Source of the DNA: Druceiella hillmani
Taxonomy: Eukaryota > Arthropoda > Insecta > Lepidoptera > Hepialidae
Direction: 5' to 3'
Assembly (NCBI GenBank): GCA_039881145.1
Contig: JAYKKI010000008.1
Location: forward strand, 35,859,001-35,923,000
Length of the DNA: 64,000 nucleotides
This document shows positions 62,336 to 64,000 of this stretch, in pieces; within the stretch, counting starts at the first letter, position 1; each line of letters opens with the position of its first letter. The position numbers and the translations under genes are program-made. The notes under the pieces were generated by a model, which saw only the letters and a list, made by a program, of their open reading frames with translations, was not told the DNA's origin and did no database searches.

Positions 62336-62424
62336 ATTCCAATAAGAATACACATAATATGTGATTCTTATTGGAATTTTCATGAAACTGATTATGACAT
62401 TCACATAATCAGTTTCATGAAAAT
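62336..62424. repeat. Two back-to-back hairpins
   Basis: Hairpin 1 (62336-62377): perfect 14 bp outer stem ATTCCAATAAGAAT plus a 5 bp inner stem CACAT/ATGTG. Hairpin 2 (62376-62424): perfect 21 bp stem around TTTTCATGAAACTGATTATG with a 7 nt loop. They abut without a spacer. Confidence 0.95.
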
Positions 62425-63179
62425 GGAAATAACATTTGCAATATCGGTTATTTTTTAAAACATATCATCAAATTAATATCTTTTCTTAAATTCTAAATTT
62501 ACTTTATTTTGTAATACCTGAATGGACTTGATTAATTAGAATCATCTCTAGTGCAAAACAGTAAATGAAGTGATAAAATTGTAATGTTTATCAAATTGCA
62601 TTTATTTTGTCATCTGCACAATTTTTTCTGTTTTGGAAAAAATGATAATACCAGGCATTTCTGGTACACAATGTGGTATAATTATTTCAGTAATATGTCA
62701 ATTTACTGCTGTTGAAGCACGAATTCTATTTCAGGTCTACAGATTTTACTTTTATATTTTATCGCTATAATGCAATTCAAATATATCTAAATCATACGTA
62801 AATAAAAAATATATCATAAATATCAATGGTAATTTTATGGTCAATGAAGTTTGTCGCGAGCTTCAACCTATTAAATCTTAACCGATTTTTTGAGGTGTTT
62901 ATTTTCTTCCCTCTTTGGACATGTTAATTTTCATACACATATAAACAACAAAGACTTGAAATAAAAATACAACATATATAAAAATAAACTTCATAATATT
63001 TTGAAAGCTAATTTTAAATGTTTACACAATATTACAATAATATCGTGAAACAATTCCGTAAACATGACTCGGTGAAAGAACGCCGCTAAGGAAAGCTCAT
63101 AAATAGAGAATAACTGCTCTACAAAGTTTCTTTTCACATTTATTTCATACAGCTTTAATAAATGTACATTCAACGAAGT
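62425..63179. other. AT-rich DNA, nothing recognised
   Basis: No gene signal. The minus frame 62991-63173 has no domain. Confidence 0.5.
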
Positions 63180-64000
63180 TAGTTACGTGGCGGAGCATTT
63201 TCCGACCGTCTCCATTCGTAACATGGAAATAGAGCTTTCTGCATATTCACATCGCAAGTTTGTACGTTAGGGCTTTCTTTACGAGTGTTTGACCACGCAT
63301 TTTAAAATGATATTTCATGCTTGCTCGGTATTAATAAACGATGTTTAATTTTTAATATCACGTTGACTTAGAGGATTATAAAGTCATATTTTTGCATACA
63401 TTTAATCAAAGCTATGTTACAGGCCGTCGACTTGGGCAACACTGTGTCATCTGTGTGGTTCCGCTTTATTGTTGGTCGTTTATGAGTCGGGTCTTATTAA
63501 ATTAAGACGATTTCTGCTTTAGTCTGGTTATATTCAAGTAATAGTTAAAGTGGGTCGTTATGTTTAAAATGGTAATGTCGGAAAATAATAAAGAGACGAG
63601 CACTAGAATCGTTAAGGAGGCAGCTTTGAGCAGTTTAATTTAATTCTGCACTGACGGTTTCCGGTCGTTCCATTTGAATGTTCGTACTTGTATAAGGACT
63701 ATATGATATTAGTTTTCCTATTTACGCTGGTACATACATATAAATCATATACGAATTGTATTATCATTTTAGGAGCAAAAACTTCTTCGTATTGATATCT
63801 TCGTGGTAATATGAATACCTGTTTATTTTGCTAATAAATGCATAACAATCTGAATTTATAATTTCTTCAAATATTCTAAAAAAACATTAAAAAGAAGAAA
63901 GTTTTTGTATTGTAGTTTTAATCAATATCGCAGTTTTATCGCAATTTAAATTATTCTGTATTATAATTAAATGTTTATACACAATTCATTTCTCTGTCTA
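63180..64000. other. Mixed-composition DNA to the window end
   Basis: Slightly GC-richer spots at 63185-63300 and 63420-63500 may be weak conserved elements. No coding evidence. Confidence 0.4.

Overview
The window is AT-rich eukaryotic nuclear DNA, most likely from a moth or butterfly (Lepidoptera). The strongest pointers are two diverged copies of an interspersed repeat that I recognise from many lepidopteran genomes (about 49.84-50.34 kb and 52.11-52.70 kb), fragments of related repeats elsewhere, and insect-type BEL/Pao, Copia, RTE-like and mariner remnants. I see no bacterial-style gene organisation, no rRNA or tRNA gene, no CRISPR array and no intact long protein-coding gene. Most open frames over 60 codons are chance frames in low-complexity DNA or pieces of dead transposons.

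Layout: 1-3323 is the 3' part of a dead BEL/Pao LTR retrotransposon (protease, reverse transcriptase, integrase, 3' LTR). About 6.69-6.96 kb is an RTE-like non-LTR scrap, next to a ~745 bp hexanucleotide satellite (6978-7722). A three-copy 93 bp tandem repeat lies at 9602-9880, followed by a mariner-type transposase pseudogene (about 10266-10890). From 13630 to about 16860 is a dead Ty1/Copia element. From 17 kb onward the window is a gene desert broken by (TA)n tracts, minisatellites (46.6, 47.3, 48.7 and 51.4 kb), a probable MITE (53.5 kb) and several long hairpins (5.1, 28.7, 28.9, 30.3, 31.3, 36.4, 54.7 and 62.3 kb).

Only two host coding candidates survive scrutiny, both tentative. One is a possible 5' exon at 20263-20475 (+), bounded by AG and GT splice signals, with an ATG opening a hydrophobic signal-like N-terminus. 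The other is a 57-codon single-exon frame for a small secreted peptide at 33892-34065 (-).

About a dozen patches of clearly higher GC, a few hundred bases each and rich in homeodomain-type cores, stand out every 3-8 kb. They look like conserved non-coding elements. With the lack of exons this suggests a regulatory desert or very large intron next to a developmental gene, but that is inference and needs cross-species alignment. The best candidates for something undescribed are the 36.4 kb pre-miRNA-like hairpin, the twin hairpins at 62.3 kb, the homeodomain-core minisatellite at 51.4 kb and the two coding candidates.
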